Origin: Morella rubra
Taxonomy: Eukaryota; Streptophyta; Magnoliopsida; Fagales; Myricaceae
Assembly (NCBI GenBank): GCA_003952965.2
Contig: CM025853.1
Span: forward strand, 29,268,014-29,332,013
Length of the DNA: 64,000 nucleotides
Direction: 5' to 3'
Part shown: positions 61,381-64,000 of the stretch, in pieces
Position numbering within the stretch: position 1 is the first letter of the stretch
Layout: every line of letters starts with the position of its first letter
The notes under the pieces: generated by a model
What the model was told of the DNA's origin: nothing
The model's database searches: none
Seen by the model: only the letters and a program-made list of their open reading frames with translations
Translations under genes and position numbers: made by a program

Positions 61381-61820
61381 AAATATCTACTGTATCTATA
61401 AAACTATTCATCTGATCGTTTAACATGAAAAAAATTATGATGTCAAAATCGTAAATAACATTGCTATTATTTCTATATTTCCAAAGAAGTCCATACATTC
61501 CAAACTTGCTAGGCATAGCTTTTATTTCTGAACTAATCGACTCATTTCAAACAGACTGTTCGTGGGTTGAATTTGAGCTTATATATACTCGATAGGTTTC
61601 GCTCCTCTTCTTTTTCCAATTCCCGCGACCATGTCCAGATGGTGACAAAGAAAAAAGCTCTTCTCTAAGCAAGTGAGGTAGAGAGACCAATGAAGGGTCT
61701 AAAATCTAAACAGAAGGAAAATAAAAAACACCACGAAAGAGAGCAAATGGAAATGTCTCCTTGAAACCGTGATCGCAGGGAGATAGACACCTTTATTCTT
61801 TCTTCTTAATCACGTACGTT

Positions 61821-62560
<740 letters not shown>

Positions 62561-63044
62561 TACTGAATTTGGTTTTGATTTGGCTCTTTGTATCCTTTCC
62601 ATTTCTCGTTACAAATAAAGTTCTTGTTTGCCCAGGGAAAAAAAAAACCTTTAGGGAGAAGAATCACTTCTGTAGATAAACCAGTGATTTACTTCGCAAA
62701 CAACTATTAAGACTTCAATTAATCTTTGGTAACTTCGACCCAAATAAGATACTGAATTATAAAAGAAACCCGACTAAAATTGTATGATATTTACATCCGG
62801 AATTGATTTCAACTTCAGCCAGAGACCAAAACTTTAATAACCATTTGGGCCTTTCTATCTAGCATATACACCGGCGATTCAGCTGTAAATTTCATCATCT
62901 TAAGTGTCTCCATGATATACCAAAATATTAAGCAATGCAATGCTTCAAGAGACTTCCTGTTTCTGAGTCATAAAAAAACTCCCCCTTTAATGATAGAGAA
63001 CGTATAGAAGTTACAAACCACATATCCAGAAGAGTTCTTATTCA
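62561..63044. other. Spacer between SDR copy 3 relic and the PPR gene
   Basis: Begins at the truncation point of the SDR relic and includes the PPR 3' untranslated region. No gene was seen. Confidence 0.55.
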
Positions 63045-64000
63045 TTAAACTCTTTCTAAGATCTCCCCAAGATGCATTTCAACAAAATGGGAATTCTCTT
63101 TGCACAGCTTCTTAACCACTGTTTGGCATACACCTCTTTTGAGGGTGTACCCTATACTAAACATGATTTCTAGTACAAGTAAAGTATCATCAGACCTATC
63201 TCTTTGTGAGAGACATCGGACCAGTGTCTCAAAAGTTTTCTTTTTTGGTTTGACCTTATTCTGCATCATTTCTAACAACCATTCCATCCCCTCCTCAATG
63301 AATCCTTGCTCGCATAACCCAGTAATGATATGATTTCGAGAACAGACAAAAGGAATTAGGCCCCAATTTTGCATATCATTCCACAACTTTTTTGCTTCTT
63401 CAATGTCTCCCCCCTGACAAAGATTTCTGATAATGGGGGTAAAGGAGGGTGTCGACGGCTGTAAACCCTGCACAAGGAGTTTTTTCAACAAATTTTTACC
63501 CTCGACTGTCTTGCCTTCCCTGCAAAAGCCTCGAATCAGATTGTTGTACGTGCTCACATCACGAACAACACCCTTCTGAGGCATTTCTTCAAACAACTCG
63601 TGAGCTTCATTTACTCTTCCATTTACACACAGCCAAGAAATCATCATGTTGTAACTTACTGTTGTTTCTCTATAACCTCTATCACACATCTCCTTGTACA
63701 GCTTCCTGGCCCCTTCAAGATTACCGATCTTGCATAGCCCATAAATTAGTACACTGTATGTGTATTCATTTGGAATGAACCCCTTCTGAATCATCTCAAA
63801 CCACAACTTCCTAGCATCCCCAAGCCATCTCATCTGGCAAAGACCATGTATCATTTTTGTATACATGACCCTGTCAGGGGCATACCCTCTTTCCTTTAGA
63901 TCATTGAAGACCCGAAAACCCTCAAGTTGCTTTCCTCTCTTGCAGAGCCCATTGATGACTTCCTGATACGTAAAAATATTGGGAGCATTGTTCTTTGCAA
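63045..64000 (-). CDS. P-class pentatricopeptide repeat protein, C-terminal part (runs off the right edge)
   Basis: An uninterrupted frame of 317 codons to the window edge; the 5' end lies outside. It consists of at least eight successive 35-residue PPR motifs of the P class, for example PNEYTYSVLIYGLCKIGNLE, RDVSTYNNLIRGFCREGKTV and PFVCSRNHIITGLCEQGFIE. A non-repeat tail KENSHFVEMHLGEILERV follows. Such proteins bind organellar RNA in mitochondria or chloroplasts; the target cannot be read without the full repeat array and the N-terminal targeting peptide. No DYW or E extension is present. Its position near MO25 and SAMDC4 suggests orthology to Arabidopsis At5g18950 (remembered gene order, not alignment). 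Confidence 0.93.
   Translation of the reverse strand, partial: AKNNAPNIFTYQEVINGLCKRGKQLEGFRVFNDLKERGYAPDRVMYTKMIHGLCQMRWLGDARKLWFEMIQKGFIPNEYTYSVLIYGLCKIGNLEGARKLYKEMCDRGYRETTVSYNMMISWLCVNGRVNEAHELFEEMPQKGVVRDVSTYNNLIRGFCREGKTVEGKNLLKKLLVQGLQPSTPSFTPIIRNLCQGGDIEEAKKLWNDMQNWGLIPFVCSRNHIITGLCEQGFIEEGMEWLLEMMQNKVKPKKKTFETLVRCLSQRDRSDDTLLVLEIMFSIGYTLKRGVCQTVVKKLCKENSHFVEMHLGEILERV

Overview
The window is nuclear DNA from a eudicot plant, probably a woody rosid. Evidence: plant-specific gene families, multi-exon genes with GT-AG introns, and AT-rich flanks full of small plant transposon relics (MITE, SINE, LINE, solo LTR). The species cannot be named from the sequence alone.

Layout, left to right: an S-adenosylmethionine decarboxylase of the SAMDC4/BUD2 type (minus, intronless); about 11 kb of gene-poor, repeat-bearing DNA; a GATL4-like GT8 glycosyltransferase (plus, intronless); the AP-5 adaptor mu subunit AP5M (minus, 8 coding exons); the F-box/LRR protein FBL4 (minus, 8 exons); an MO25-like kinase scaffold (plus, 11 exons); two tandem BSD-domain genes (plus, intronless); a BI1-like/LIFEGUARD membrane protein (minus, 4 exons) with a decayed copy of its last exon downstream; a tandem array of tropinone-reductase-like short-chain dehydrogenases (minus; two intact five-exon genes plus one 5'-truncated pseudogene); and the C-terminal part of a P-class pentatricopeptide repeat gene (minus) running off the right edge. 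Exon borders were derived by reading splice sites and checking that every exon joins in frame.

The genes are not an operon or one pathway. They are housekeeping or cell-biology genes (polyamine synthesis, cell-wall glycosylation, endosomal sorting, protein degradation, kinase scaffolding, cell-death control) in an ordinary plant gene neighbourhood. Neighbour relations recall Arabidopsis: SAMDC4, MO25 and PPR match the order At5g18930-At5g18940-At5g18950, and FBL4 and the BI1-like gene match the adjacent pair At4g15475/At4g15470 (both from memory).

No previously unknown biological system was found. The most interesting signals are structural. A 242-bp solo LTR with perfect 5-bp target duplications sits 14 bp upstream of the start codon of one reductase gene. 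An intron more conserved than its exons between the two reductase copies suggests gene conversion. A poly(A)-palindrome-poly(T) hairpin abuts the TATA box of the second reductase. An upstream ORF in SAMDC4 ends in TAATG on the main start codon. An almost completely truncated LINE insertion is visible only through its 18-bp target duplication. Several hairpin-forming MITEs lie inside introns.
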